In this document: positions 14,541-22,079 of the stretch, piece after piece
How positions within the stretch are numbered: position 1 is the stretch's first letter
How the letters are laid out: each line of letters starts with the position of its first letter
Source of the DNA: Myxacorys californica WJT36-NPBG1
Lineage (GTDB): Bacteria > Cyanobacteriota > Cyanobacteriia > Leptolyngbyales > Leptolyngbyaceae
Direction of reading: 5' to 3'
Assembly: GCA_019359315.1 (NCBI GenBank)
Contig: JAHHHO010000056.1
Span: forward strand, 1-35,274
Length of the DNA stretch: 35,274 nucleotides
Notes under the pieces: model-generated
Database searches by the model: none
Seen by the model: only the letters and a program-made list of their open reading frames with translations
Told to the model about the DNA's origin: nothing
Program-made: the position numbers and the translations under genes

Positions 14541-14789
14541 ATGTACAGCTATGGCTTCTCAGGTGTTGACCCAGTAGCGTTTCTGATTACGTTGGTTATC
14601 TGGGGCTTGATTTGGTGGGGTTGGTTTTCCAAGATGGGATATCGAGGAAATACCCGATGGTTTTTGGTTATTGGTTCACTTTTTCCACCAACATTGGCTA
14701 TTGAGTTACTTGTTTTAGGGTGCATCACGTGGCCCGTTTGCAAAGAATTGAAGCAACTAAAGAAGCAGGGAAAGAATTTCACCCGATGA
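14541..14789 (+). CDS. Small membrane protein (82 aa)
   Basis: A GAGGAACG Shine-Dalgarno stands just before the ATG. Two hydrophobic helices (about 12-30, rich in Trp, and 40-62) are followed by a basic tail (KELKQLKKQGK). The gene is isolated between terminators at 14225-14266 and 14806-14870, so it has its own promoter. Lone small membrane proteins near a repressor gene can be superinfection-exclusion or toxin-like proteins, but nothing here proves it. Confidence 0.75.
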   Translation: MYSYGFSGVDPVAFLITLVIWGLIWWGWFSKMGYRGNTRWFLVIGSLFPPTLAIELLVLGCITWPVCKELKQLKKQGKNFTR

Positions 14790-14805
14790 ACGGGCTATAT
14801 CAAAA

Positions 14806-14870
14806 CTAAAAGGGTAAGCTGCTTGGGGGTAGAACCCTTTTAGATTGTTCAAGCCGAGGAGACTCGGCTT
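14806..14870 (+). terminator. Two consecutive hairpins after the small membrane protein
   Basis: CTAAAAGGGT (14806-14815) pairs perfectly with ACCCTTTTAG (14834-14843). It is followed by AAGCCGAG/CTCGGCTT (14851-14870, 4-base loop) with a short pyrimidine tail. Together they should end the plus-strand transcript. Confidence 0.65.
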
Positions 14871-14900
14871 TCATCACCTCCTGAATTTAAAGAGTCGTAT

Positions 14901-14935
14901 AAACGCTGAAGCATATGGGTCATGCTTCAGCGTTT
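14901..14935. terminator. Bidirectional terminator overlapping the repressor stop
   Basis: AAACGCTGAAGCAT and ATGCTTCAGCGTTT form a perfect 14-bp stem around a 7-base loop, followed by TCTTTT on the plus strand. The repressor's stop codon (14920-14922) lies within the structure. Confidence 0.75.
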
Positions 14936-15171
14936 TCTTTTGGTGCGTTTTGCTCGAAAGCCTCAATAAGCTCATCGATATTGCATTCCAACAATTCCAT
15001 CAGCCTTTTAACCTCAGAGAAACTGAGATGAGGTCTAGTTTTACCTCGTTCCCAATCACTGATGGTGGTGACTTTTCTGCCTATCGCTTCAGCCACCTGC
15101 CGTTGAGTTTTGTTGGCACGCTTTCGTAAGGTCACTGGGGTTAACGGTTCCCTTTCACTTCTTTCTGACAT
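14920..15171 (-). CDS. XRE/Cro-CI family HTH repressor
   Basis: The 83-aa protein has a single helix-turn-helix domain: TPVTLRKRANKTQRQVAEAIG, then RKVTTISDWERGKTRPHLS, the classical recognition-helix pattern, and a short acidic dimerisation-type helix (LECNIDELIEAF). It lacks a peptidase domain, so it would not be cleaved by RecA in the lambda manner. Upstream lie palindromes (15186-15205, 15213-15232) that it most likely binds. The ATG at 15171 follows TATACT by one base; a GTG at codon 13 is an alternative start. It probably controls the divergent early genes starting at 15366 and its own expression. Confidence 0.9.
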   Translation of the reverse strand: MSERSEREPLTPVTLRKRANKTQRQVAEAIGRKVTTISDWERGKTRPHLSFSEVKRLMELLECNIDELIEAFEQNAPKENAEA

Positions 15172-15185
15172 AGTATACTCTTACC

Positions 15186-15329
15186 GGTACCGTTGCAACG
15201 GAACCTATAAAAGGAACCGTTCTCACGGTACCGAGGCTACAGGACAAGAGCGGGGGCTAGATTGGCGTCTCCCTCGCTCCTCTTAATCATCCATGTATCA
15301 CGTCTATTCGGTACCGTTTAACCCTATTT
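15186..15329. promoter_or_regulatory. Operators of the divergent control region
   Basis: Two near-palindromic 20-bp sites share the half GGTACCGTT: GGTACCGTTGCAACGGAACC (15186-15205) and GGAACCGTTCTCACGGTACC (15213-15232), centres 27 bp apart. A third, one-sided copy (GGTACCGTTTAACCC) starts at 15310 near the plus-strand gene. Between the first two is TATAAA, which could serve as a -10 in either direction. The layout is that of a repressor-controlled switch between the XRE gene and the plus-strand early genes. Confidence 0.75.
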
Positions 15330-15365
15330 CTTTCTAGAACCATTACTACAGGTGACAGTTACACC

Positions 15366-15653
15366 ATGCAAGCCAGACACGACCAACTGCACGACAAGAT
15401 CCGTTCTACAGATCGACGGAACAACCTAGCCAAAGACTCAGCCATCCTCGACGTGATCACCGAAGAGTACGGCTCCAACCTTCAAAACCTAAGCGAAGGT
15501 CAGCTATGGAAACTGCTCTTTGAACTTGCCCAAGACGAGGCCGATGGACATCTCCCGATTCCCATCGCGCTCGCTGCCTCTGTGAATCGTCTCTCCTACC
15601 TCGGTCGAATCAAATTGCTCAAAGCGATCGCCGCTCACTTGGACGACGAATAA
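15366..15653 (+). CDS. Small acidic/helical early protein (95 aa)
   Basis: A soluble helical protein with alternating charged residues (MQARHDQLHDKIRSTDRRNN...) and hydrophobic helix faces (LWKLLFELAQDEAD, LGRIKLLKAIAAHL). No catalytic motif. It starts just downstream of the third operator site and its stop adjoins the next start (TAAATG), so it leads an early operon. Function unknown. Confidence 0.7.
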   Translation: MQARHDQLHDKIRSTDRRNNLAKDSAILDVITEEYGSNLQNLSEGQLWKLLFELAQDEADGHLPIPIALAASVNRLSYLGRIKLLKAIAAHLDDE

Positions 15654-15827
15654 ATGAAAATCACGATTTCCATTGGCATTGAAGAGTGTGACGACGCCAT
15701 TTATATAGGAACCACCCTCGCCGTCATCATCCAGACTTTATCCCGCAGTCCTGACCACGCCACAGAGATTGCCCAACAGCTAAAGCAATCCGTTGAAGAT
15801 GCCTTGACTGCCGACAGTCCCGAATAA
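15654..15827 (+). CDS. Small 57-aa early protein
   Basis: The ATG directly follows the previous stop codon. The peptide begins MKITISIGIEECDDAIYIGTT and continues with a helix (TEIAQQLKQSVEDAL). Length, strand order (a beta start, then helix) and coupling argue for a real gene. No family assigned. After it (15833-15861) two HIP1 copies form an inverted repeat (ACGCGATCGC / GCGATCGCGC), possibly a weak terminator. Confidence 0.6.
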   Translation: MKITISIGIEECDDAIYIGTTLAVIIQTLSRSPDHATEIAQQLKQSVEDALTADSPE

Positions 15828-15886
15828 AAACGCGATCGCATCCGTTCCAGCAGAGCGATCGCGCTACACATATACATTTCAAAACG

Positions 15887-16159
15887 ATGGTTTACCTGTA
15901 CCACTTTGTCAAGCCCTATCGCGGTAGGGCACAACACTACTTGGGTTCCACTAATGATCTCAAACGACGACACCAAGAACACATCTCCGGTCGCGGCTCA
16001 CCACTCATTCGCGCTGCCCTGGCAGCCGGTATCGATATGTACTGCATTCCGCTGTTCCCAAACGAAGGCCACAAGCTAGAGCGGGCGATCAAACTCCAGA
16101 AAAACAGCCGGCGCATTTGTCCGCTGTGCAACACCTACAAACGATTCAAACTTGCATGA
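15887..16159 (+). CDS. Free-standing GIY-YIG endonuclease-like protein
   Basis: The 90-aa protein is little more than one GIY-YIG domain: VYLYHF at the position of GIY, HYLGSTNDLKRRHQEH at YIG with the conserved Arg in the following helix, and LERAIKLQKNSRR carrying the candidate metal-binding Glu. A C-terminal CPLC pair precedes the end. Full-length relatives include homing endonucleases, UvrC and the SLX1 family; the short single-domain form is commonly seen in phages and mobile elements. It may process DNA ends or branched DNA, or be a nuclease of unknown role. It is the third gene of the early set, 59 bp after its neighbour. Confidence 0.85.
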   Translation: MVYLYHFVKPYRGRAQHYLGSTNDLKRRHQEHISGRGSPLIRAALAAGIDMYCIPLFPNEGHKLERAIKLQKNSRRICPLCNTYKRFKLA

Positions 16160-16162
16160 CCT

Positions 16163-16372
16163 ATGAAACTATTCATCTGGACAATTTCTGACACCGTGGT
16201 GGAACACGGCACGGCGATCGGCTTTGCCAAGACAAGAGAAGAAGCGATTGAGGAGATTTGCAAAAAGACATCCAATCATCTGCGAAAGGAGTTGAGACAA
16301 GAACTGCAATCGCTAGAGCCTGATATTGAGACAGATCAGCCGCATGGAATGTTTAAGGTGAGTCCCACCTAA
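16163..16372 (+). CDS. Small hypothetical early protein (69 aa)
   Basis: The ATG is 3 bp after the GIY-YIG stop, so the two are cotranscribed. The protein starts MKLFIWTISDTVVEHGTAIGFAKTREEAIEEI, reminiscent of the short beta-alpha unit seen in many small phage proteins, and ends in an acidic helical region. No catalytic residues recognised. Confidence 0.7.
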   Translation: MKLFIWTISDTVVEHGTAIGFAKTREEAIEEICKKTSNHLRKELRQELQSLEPDIETDQPHGMFKVSPT

Positions 16373-16380
16373 AACGCAAG

Positions 16381-16419
16381 AGGGGAAAGAGTGTCATCAG
16401 CACTCCTCCCCCTTTTTTT
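16381..16419 (+). terminator. Factor-independent terminator of the early gene set
   Basis: AGGGGAAAGAGTG (16381-16393) pairs with CACTCCTCCCCCTT (from 16401) with minor mismatch and is followed by seven T. In the remaining gap to 16510 a GGTTTCA/TGAAACC inverted repeat lies at about 16450-16488, perhaps a control site for the primase gene. Confidence 0.8.
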
Positions 16420-16510
16420 AGATGCTCGAAAGCTCCAATCTTCGACCACGGTTTCATGATGTGCCCATCAGTACAACGGTGAAACCACGTACCCGTATGC
16501 AATTAAACCA

Positions 16511-18970
16511 ATGGTAGCCTCCATCTTCGACATTCGCAATCACGTTCAATTCAACGCTAAAGGTCGAGCAGAATGTCCCTCTTGCATTCTCTCGAAAGGG
16601 AATGACAGTAAGTTAAACCTCTCCCTCGTGCCCAACACCAACGGCGCTTATAAATGTCATAGGGGATGTTCACCGCAACAGATTCGAGAAGCGTTAGGAA
16701 CTGAGAAGGAACGCATCGTTCCGACAGCGATTGCCAAGCCCACGGCAAACATCACTGTCTCACCCCAAAAAGTGAAGGATGCCTGCGATCGCTTGCTGCA
16801 ATCAAACGGCCCTGCGAAGCAGTGGCTCCACGATCGCGGCATCCATGAGGGACTCATCGAGCGGCATCGCATCGGCATCTCCAGAGCCAAGGTGAACAAC
16901 GGTCAGCACCTCCCATCCATCACCATTCCAATTCCAGCCAACGGCGACGGCACACAGTTCTACCAGAAGAAACGACTCGCCCCCTGGCTCTCAGCAGAGC
17001 AGCAGCCAGAAGGATATAAGCCCTGGTCTCAATACGGCATTCCTAATAGCGTGTGGTTCACCTGGTTGCCGGTTGAAGCCAAAACAACCTACCTCTGTGA
17101 AGGAGAATGGGACGCCATTCGCTTAGGGGACTTGCTGAGGCAAGCAGATGCACCGATTGCCTGTGCTTCATTCACCAGCGGTGCTGGTAACATCCCAACC
17201 CAAGAGCAACTTGACCTGCTACCCGGTGAAGTGGTCATCTTCTACGATCGCAACGACAAACCATTGCCCAACGGCGAGCGGCCTGGTGAAGTGGGAGCGC
17301 TCAAACTGGCGAAAGCATTAGGCAATCGAGCCAAAATCGCTCTAGTCCCCATGCCGGATGATTGCGACGTGAAAGGATGGGACGTGTCAAACGCCATCGA
17401 TGCTGGCTCTGGAGTGGAGGACTTCAAGAGGGCAGCTGCGGCAGCTGCAACGCCTCAACTGAAAGAGCAGAAATCACGCGTCAACCCGCTCAGAGAGAGG
17501 ATGGTCAAGAACCGTGACCTGATTGAGCGAGCCGCAGATTACATCGACTGGCTGGTGCCTGACCTGCTGACACCGAATGAACTCTTCATTCTCGGCACAC
17601 CTCCCAGGACGGGAAAATCGCTCTTTTGCCTCACGTTGGCGAAGGCGATCGCCACCGGCGGCAACTTTCTCGACCGACCCGTGACGCAAGGCTCAGTTGT
17701 GTATGTCAATTGTGAGGACGGCGAAACCAAAGTCAAATACAGACAGACCGCACAGGGTTGGGAGCAATGGGGCTATGACTTGCCGGTGTACTGGTTCAAC
17801 GAAGTTAAACTCTCTGAGCTAAACGACCTGGGAGAACTGATCGAAGAAATCGGCGATGTCAGGCTACTCGTTCTCGACACCCTCAGCCGGGTTCGGGATG
17901 ACAGCGTGAAAGAATCTAGTTCTGAGATGGGCCGCATTCTCGAACCCTTGCAGAAGATGGCACGGGATATGAACATCTGCGTTCTCGTGACTCACCACGT
18001 CTCAAAGGCCGTAATTGAGGAAGGGCAAGACCCATTCAACATGCTGAGAGGGAATTCTTCGATTCGTTCCACGTGCCGGGGCGCAATGGTGATGATTCCC
18101 GACGAGCGCAACTATCGCCTCATCAGCGAGAACGGATGGACGGATCAACTCGACTTGAAGGTGCAAATCAACCCGGACACGCTGGAATGGCGCTTACTGG
18201 GCAATTGGAACCCACGTGTCGATGGCGACATGAAGCAACAGATTCTTGATCATTTCAATTTAGTGGGACAGGCTACGATTCCCGAACTTTCGCAAGCGCT
18301 TGGATTCAATGCCGGGTCAGTTAGCACAATTCTCTACAGACTTCAGCGAGAGGATATGGTCGAAAAACAGGGGGGGAAAGGTCGCCAACTGGCACAATAC
18401 CGCCGTAGCGCCAACTTGTGCCAACAGCTAGACGGGCTGTTGGCACACCAGAACCCAGACAGAGCAAACGATACAAGCTTGCGCCAACAAAATATAAAAG
18501 ATAGTGATCTAGGTTTAAAAGTGATCAATTCACCCAAAAGTGATCACGAAGCAGAGGTAGAAGAAAATTCTTTGCCAGAGAAAGGTGATCACTTTCTGGC
18601 AAATGATCACCTTTTTGAAAAAAGTTCTAAGTTGTTGGCGCAAAGCTGTGACGTAGACAGTGAGCGTGATACCGTGTGCCAACAGCATGATCCGTTGTTG
18701 GCGCGAGTTGGCGCAAACTGTCACACCGAAAACGGGGGGATTGACCCTTTATTGACAGCCCAATCGCCTAGCTCTGACCCTTTATTGACATCTCTACAAG
18801 TAGGCGATGTGGCTCACTATTGCGGCACCGATGAACCATTAAAGAAACTCTGTGGACGGCTCCATCTCAAAATCGAAGGCATTTACGACGGGGTAGCCAC
18901 AGTGACCAATGCGACTTGGCTACTGGCTCAAACCTTTTCCTTAGCAGACTTGCAGAAGGTCAAGAGATAG
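16511..18970 (+). CDS. Primase-helicase replication protein
   Basis: The 819-aa protein combines: an N-terminal zinc ribbon (C22, C25, C49, C53); a TOPRIM-type primase fold (YLCEGEWDAIRL near 195, VVIFYDRND near 242); a RecA/RepA-like helicase ATPase with Walker A GTPPRTGKS near 361-369 and Walker B LLVLDTLSR near 452, then VTHH; and a winged-helix domain (about 575-630). Residues about 640-750 are low complexity with repeated CQQ, LLA and DPLLT motifs, encoded by DNA repeats, followed by a short folded C-terminus. Such fused proteins prime and unwind at the origin of phages, plasmids and satellites. The start used is the ATG at 16511, with no strong Shine-Dalgarno. It is followed after 8 bp by the integrase. 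Confidence 0.9.
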   Translation: MVASIFDIRNHVQFNAKGRAECPSCILSKGNDSKLNLSLVPNTNGAYKCHRGCSPQQIREALGTEKERIVPTAIAKPTANITVSPQKVKDACDRLLQSNGPAKQWLHDRGIHEGLIERHRIGISRAKVNNGQHLPSITIPIPANGDGTQFYQKKRLAPWLSAEQQPEGYKPWSQYGIPNSVWFTWLPVEAKTTYLCEGEWDAIRLGDLLRQADAPIACASFTSGAGNIPTQEQLDLLPGEVVIFYDRNDKPLPNGERPGEVGALKLAKALGNRAKIALVPMPDDCDVKGWDVSNAIDAGSGVEDFKRAAAAAATPQLKEQKSRVNPLRERMVKNRDLIERAADYIDWLVPDLLTPNELFILGTPPRTGKSLFCLTLAKAIATGGNFLDRPVTQGSVVYVNCEDGETKVKYRQTAQGWEQWGYDLPVYWFNEVKLSELNDLGELIEEIGDVRLLVLDTLSRVRDDSVKESSSEMGRILEPLQKMARDMNICVLVTHHVSKAVIEEGQDPFNMLRGNSSIRSTCRGAMVMIPDERNYRLISENGWTDQLDLKVQINPDTLEWRLLGNWNPRVDGDMKQQILDHFNLVGQATIPELSQALGFNAGSVSTILYRLQREDMVEKQGGKGRQLAQYRRSANLCQQLDGLLAHQNPDRANDTSLRQQNIKDSDLGLKVINSPKSDHEAEVEENSLPEKGDHFLANDHLFEKSSKLLAQSCDVDSERDTVCQQHDPLLARVGANCHTENGGIDPLLTAQSPSSDPLLTSLQVGDVAHYCGTDEPLKKLCGRLHLKIEGIYDGVATVTNATWLLAQTFSLADLQKVKR
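18417..18790. repeat. Iteron-like repeats inside the primase gene, candidate origin
   Basis: Three repeat families are nested here. (1) GCCAACA-type: TGTGCCAACAGC at 18417 and 18675, its inverted copy GCTGTTGGCACA at 18436, TTGCGCCAACAA at 18479, its exact reverse complement at 18632, and TTGTTGGCGC/GTTGGCGCAA at 18695 and 18707. (2) AAGTGATCA-type: about 18503, 18519, 18538, 18583 and, inverted, 18604. (3) A 16-bp direct repeat TGACCCTTTATTGACA at 18742 and 18775. The first two of family 1 form a 12-bp stem with a 7-base loop. Repeated sites that a replication protein binds are typical of origins, but binding is not shown. Confidence 0.7.
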
Positions 18971-18978
18971 GGGTAAGC

Positions 18979-19890
18979 ATGGCCCTGCGTCGGCATAGCG
19001 TTAGCTCCTATAAGTTGCTTCAGTTGTGGGTAGCCTACTCCCACTTCCAAGCCTTCCAGCTTGAAAAGTCCACCATCAAGCGGGATTACGGCAAAATCTC
19101 TAAGCGGGTTGCGGCCATGCCAGAGCTAGAGGATGAGATCGCCGTGAGAGGGTGGATGATGGCTCGCTACTCGCCTGAGACGTGCCGACGGATGTTGCAA
19201 CAGTTCTCTGCCTGCTGCGATTGGGCGGTGCGTTCGCGCCATATCCCCTCTAACCCGTTTGAGGGACTTGACAAGGACTTTCGCAAACAATCGAAACAAG
19301 ACCGGCGAGCCTTTACCGCTGGTGAGCGAGATTGCATCTTGAATGCAGTTGCCAAGGATTTGTATGTCCATCCCTCCCCCCGTGTGCCTCACTCCTTCTA
19401 TCTGCCTTACCTCCAATTCCTGTTTTGGAGCGGCTGCCGATTGGAAGAAGCGAATGCACTGCACTGGAAGAATGTGTCAACGGACGGCTCTAGTGTCAGG
19501 TTTTGTGAGGCGTTGCCGTCCGATACTCGCATTCTGGGAGATATCAAAACGCATCGACAGCGCGACTTTCCCTGTAATGCTCGTCTCAGAACAGTGCTGC
19601 AACGCCTCGAACGAGTCGATTCATTCGTCTTTCTCTCACCGAAAGGCTGTGCGATGGACTCGCATAATCTGCTCAATCGCATCTGGAGGCCCGTGGTAGA
19701 AGAATTAGTGGATGAGGGACAGGTTCGAGAATACTTACCGCTGAAGCACTGCCGTCACACGTTCATCACGCTGGCATTAGAAGCAGGCATTGAGGTCAAA
19801 GATGTCGCGGCGCTGGTCGGCAACTCACCAGATGTGATTTATCGGCACTATGCCGCAAGAAAACCGATGATTGAAATTCCAGAATTTTGA
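18979..19890 (+). CDS. Phage-type tyrosine recombinase (integrase)
   Basis: ATG 18979, preceded by AGGGGT, gives 303 aa; an upstream start at 18916 overlaps the primase and is less likely. Catalytic residues are visible: R154 in SGCRLEEANALHW, H257-x-R259 in LKHCRHTFI and the nucleophile Y288 in SPDVIYRHYA. The third histidine position reads as Asn (VGNSP), a known variation in this family. A SAM-like N-terminal domain (about 10-95) precedes. It would insert and excise the element at the adjacent tRNA-Met. I see no excisionase gene nearby. The lack of the extra helix typical of IntI argues that it is not an integron integrase. Confidence 0.93.
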   Translation: MALRRHSVSSYKLLQLWVAYSHFQAFQLEKSTIKRDYGKISKRVAAMPELEDEIAVRGWMMARYSPETCRRMLQQFSACCDWAVRSRHIPSNPFEGLDKDFRKQSKQDRRAFTAGERDCILNAVAKDLYVHPSPRVPHSFYLPYLQFLFWSGCRLEEANALHWKNVSTDGSSVRFCEALPSDTRILGDIKTHRQRDFPCNARLRTVLQRLERVDSFVFLSPKGCAMDSHNLLNRIWRPVVEELVDEGQVREYLPLKHCRHTFITLALEAGIEVKDVAALVGNSPDVIYRHYAARKPMIEIPEF

Positions 19891-19892
19891 CC

Positions 19893-19915
19893 TAAAAAAG
19901 GGGGTCAATGACCCC
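19893..19915 (-). terminator. Minus-strand terminator between integrase and tRNA
   Basis: GGGGTCA/TGACCCC (19901-19915) reads on the minus strand as a short hairpin followed by TTTTTT, so it would end transcription coming from the tRNA. It lies in the presumed element end, 31 bp from the tRNA 3' end. Confidence 0.6.
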
Positions 19916-19945
19916 TCTAATCATCACCTACGAAAGCTGAAACGA

Positions 19946-20018
19946 TGGCTCAGGCGGGATTTGAACCTGCGACCTTGGGCTTATGAGTCCCCTGCTCTAA
20001 CCACTGAGCTACTGAGCC
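19946..20018 (-). tRNA. tRNA-Met (CAT), candidate integration site
   Basis: The minus strand folds as GGCTCAG...CTGAGCC with a TA linker, D-arm (GCTC...GAGC), a GGGGA/GCCC anticodon stem around CTCATAA with anticodon CAT at 19983-19985, and a T-arm GCAGG-TTCAAAT-CCCGC... ending in A73. The 3' end faces the integrase, the usual arrangement when a tRNA 3' end serves as attachment site. Elongator Met is most likely; a Lys-modified Ile2 reading is less likely given the acceptor stem. CCA is not encoded. Confidence 0.92.
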
Positions 20019-20081
20019 GAATCATCTGCTTAACTAGTATATCATCTTCGCGAGGTTAGTGCTACGCTGCGCTGATGAAAA

Positions 20082-20110
20082 AAAGGAGATCCTAAGACTG
20101 GATCTCCTTT
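20082..20110 (-). terminator. Terminator of the LysM/M23 gene
   Basis: AAAGGAGATCC (20082-20092) and GGATCTCCTTT (20100-20110) pair perfectly around a 7-base loop; on the minus strand the stem is followed by a run of eight T, ending transcription of the gene whose stop is at 20136. Confidence 0.85.
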
Positions 20111-20135
20111 CATAAATCACAAACTAGCTATATCT

Positions 20136-22079
20136 TTAACCACGAGATTGAGGCAGGTACGCGATCGGATTAACAGCACCTCGCCCCGGCACATGTACCT
20201 CGAAGTGGGAATGAGGACCCGTACTGTAACCCGTGCTGCCCATTAGCGCAATTTGCTGACCTTGGGTGACCTGTTGACCTACCCGAACTAAAACACGGCT
20301 ATTGTGAGCGTACAGAGTAACACTACCGTCACTATGCTCGACCTCGACCAAAATACCGTAGCCACCATCATTCCAACCCGCTGTCACAACCTTACCAGGA
20401 GCAGCAGCAACAATTGGAGTCCCAACAGGACCTGCAATGTCAATTCCTTTGTGCATGCGACCCCAACGCCAGCCATATGGAGAAGTCAGAACACCTTTAG
20501 CAGGCCACGTATACCCTTTAAAGCGACCATCAGCAGCGCTCGGTAAATAGCTATCTGACTTGCCTAAAGGAGGGAGATTTGGAGAGACGGTCTTACCTAC
20601 TTGAGAGCGAATTAAAGGAGTGTAGGTTTCAGACCCTAGAGCAGAGGTTGCAACCAATTGCTGTTTGGGCTTGGGGGCATCTGCCAACATTGCTTCCATT
20701 TTAGAGCTTGGCTGCTTAACATTCCGAGATTCTGTCTGCAATGATGCTAACCGACGGCTAGACTTAAATTCTGGATTTTCACGGCGAGAAGCAGCGGACA
20801 CGTTTGGAACCGAGATTTTTGCAGATGGCTTCAGCTTCTGAGCGGCCGCTCGCGACTGATAGCTCTGGCGCAGCTTGGCAATCTCAGACATCAAGCTGTT
20901 TACATACGGAGAACTACCTCGCTGATTGGCATTGTAGGAGACCGATTCTGCACTAGAGCTTTTGCTATTTGCTCCGCCAAAGGCAAACTGTTGAGCATCT
21001 CCTCCAACGGCAAGAGGAACTGAAGCACTATCTACATTCTGAGTCGCAGCTAAACTGGGAACAACTGGTATCGCAACAGAAGTCTGACGTGGTGCAGACA
21101 TCCTTGTGGATTGGGTTGCTACTGTAGCTTGAGGAACCTGAATGACTTGATTTGCTTTCAGCAAATTAGGATTGCTTAGCTGATTGAGCTTCGCTAACTC
21201 AGCCATCGAAACGCCGCGACTTTGCGCGATCGCTGAAAGCGTTTCGCCCTTCTGCACTTGGTAGGGCGCTAAATTTGCTGCTGCTTCAGGCTGAGCATCC
21301 GTAGTGGAATTCACTTCCGGAACTGCTTGGGCAACGTTAGTAGACTCCTCAGACTTCAACTCCGCCAGACTCTGCTTTAGACGGTCTCGATTTTGCTTCA
21401 AACTGCTCAGAGCATTGGGCTGCTCGGCTTTGGGAAGCGTTTGTAAATTGGATTCCGACGACGCATTCTTGGGAATTGAATTTAATGCGGCGGGAATTGC
21501 CGGAATAGTAGGAACCTGCTTCAGTTCAGGCATCTGCTTGACCGCCAGTTGAGGGAGGGTCACCTGAGCATCGGAAGGAACCTGTAAAACTTGTCCAACG
21601 TCTAGAACTGCATTGACCTGAAGGCTATTCGAGGCTGCCAATTTTGCGACGTCAATGCCATAGAGTTCTGCAATTTTCCAGAGAGTTTGCCCATCTTGAA
21701 CGGTGTGGTTAACGGTTCTAGGCTGTGATGAAGATGCAATTGTAATGGACTTGGTGACAGTTGGCGTAACAGGGGACGTGGAATTGGCTAATGTAGGCTC
21801 AGCAACAACCTTAAAGGGAGCTTGCCCTGTGGGTTCTGCGGAGTTGCGCTCTGCATTAATCGCGTCCGATGTTGGCTCAGCAGCAGATGCATTATCGCCT
21901 TTTTGAGGGGCTAATAAGCCATAAGCTCCTACTGATATCGCAAGTCCTATCATGGCAGCAGAGGTACAAGCACGGCGATTATCCTCTGGGAGCGTCTGCC
22001 TGGGGTGCTCCTCTGCTGCTTCGGCATCGGTGCCGAGCAAAGGAACTGAATTTGCATCTTGCGGAACTGCTCGTTTCAA
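20136..22079 (-). CDS. LysM- and M23-domain envelope protein
   Basis: A TTG at 22079 with an AGGAGGT Shine-Dalgarno 8 bases upstream is the likely start, giving 647 aa beginning with Lys-Arg-Ala-Val-Pro; the longer frame lacks such a signal. One transmembrane helix (about 41-56) anchors the protein. Two LysM domains (about 123-167 and 271-316) bind peptidoglycan, separated by Pro/Gln-rich linkers. The C-terminal M23 domain (about 520-640) has HKGID and HSHFEVH, matching the zinc site of lysostaphin/NlpD-type endopeptidases. In cyanobacteria such proteins shape the septum or process cross-links. It is a chromosomal gene outside the element. Confidence 0.92.
   Translation of the reverse strand: MKRAVPQDANSVPLLGTDAEAAEEHPRQTLPEDNRRACTSAAMIGLAISVGAYGLLAPQKGDNASAAEPTSDAINAERNSAEPTGQAPFKVVAEPTLANSTSPVTPTVTKSITIASSSQPRTVNHTVQDGQTLWKIAELYGIDVAKLAASNSLQVNAVLDVGQVLQVPSDAQVTLPQLAVKQMPELKQVPTIPAIPAALNSIPKNASSESNLQTLPKAEQPNALSSLKQNRDRLKQSLAELKSEESTNVAQAVPEVNSTTDAQPEAAANLAPYQVQKGETLSAIAQSRGVSMAELAKLNQLSNPNLLKANQVIQVPQATVATQSTRMSAPRQTSVAIPVVPSLAATQNVDSASVPLAVGGDAQQFAFGGANSKSSSAESVSYNANQRGSSPYVNSLMSEIAKLRQSYQSRAAAQKLKPSAKISVPNVSAASRRENPEFKSSRRLASLQTESRNVKQPSSKMEAMLADAPKPKQQLVATSALGSETYTPLIRSQVGKTVSPNLPPLGKSDSYLPSAADGRFKGYTWPAKGVLTSPYGWRWGRMHKGIDIAGPVGTPIVAAAPGKVVTAGWNDGGYGILVEVEHSDGSVTLYAHNSRVLVRVGQQVTQGQQIALMGSTGYSTGPHSHFEVHVPGRGAVNPIAYLPQSRG

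Larger units (their letters stand above)
1..19946. mobile_element. Integrated provirus-like element, left end outside window
   Basis: The stretch contains a tyrosine recombinase next to the 3' end of a tRNA gene, an XRE-type repressor with operators, a primase-helicase, a plus-strand operon with virion-like domains and several small membrane-protein genes. This layout of integration, regulation, replication and structure is that of a temperate virus or virus-like integrative element. The right boundary is inferred at the tRNA 3' end near 19946. I looked for a second copy of the tRNA 3' end in the window and found none, so the left attachment site should lie to the left of base 1. No terminase, portal, capsid protease or filamentous-phage Zot ATPase is visible, so the virus type is open. 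The nonsense and frameshift lesions near 11.2 and 12.06 kb suggest partial decay. Confidence 0.75.

Noticed and set aside
15831-15863. CRISPR-like repetition of GCGATCGC
   Set aside because: These are ordinary HIP1 sites, abundant in cyanobacteria, with no regular spacers.
18979-19890. Tyrosine recombinase as the integron integrase of the cassette island
   Set aside because: It sits beside the tRNA and the primase, far from the cassettes, and lacks the additional helix region that marks IntI. A phage-type integrase explains it better.
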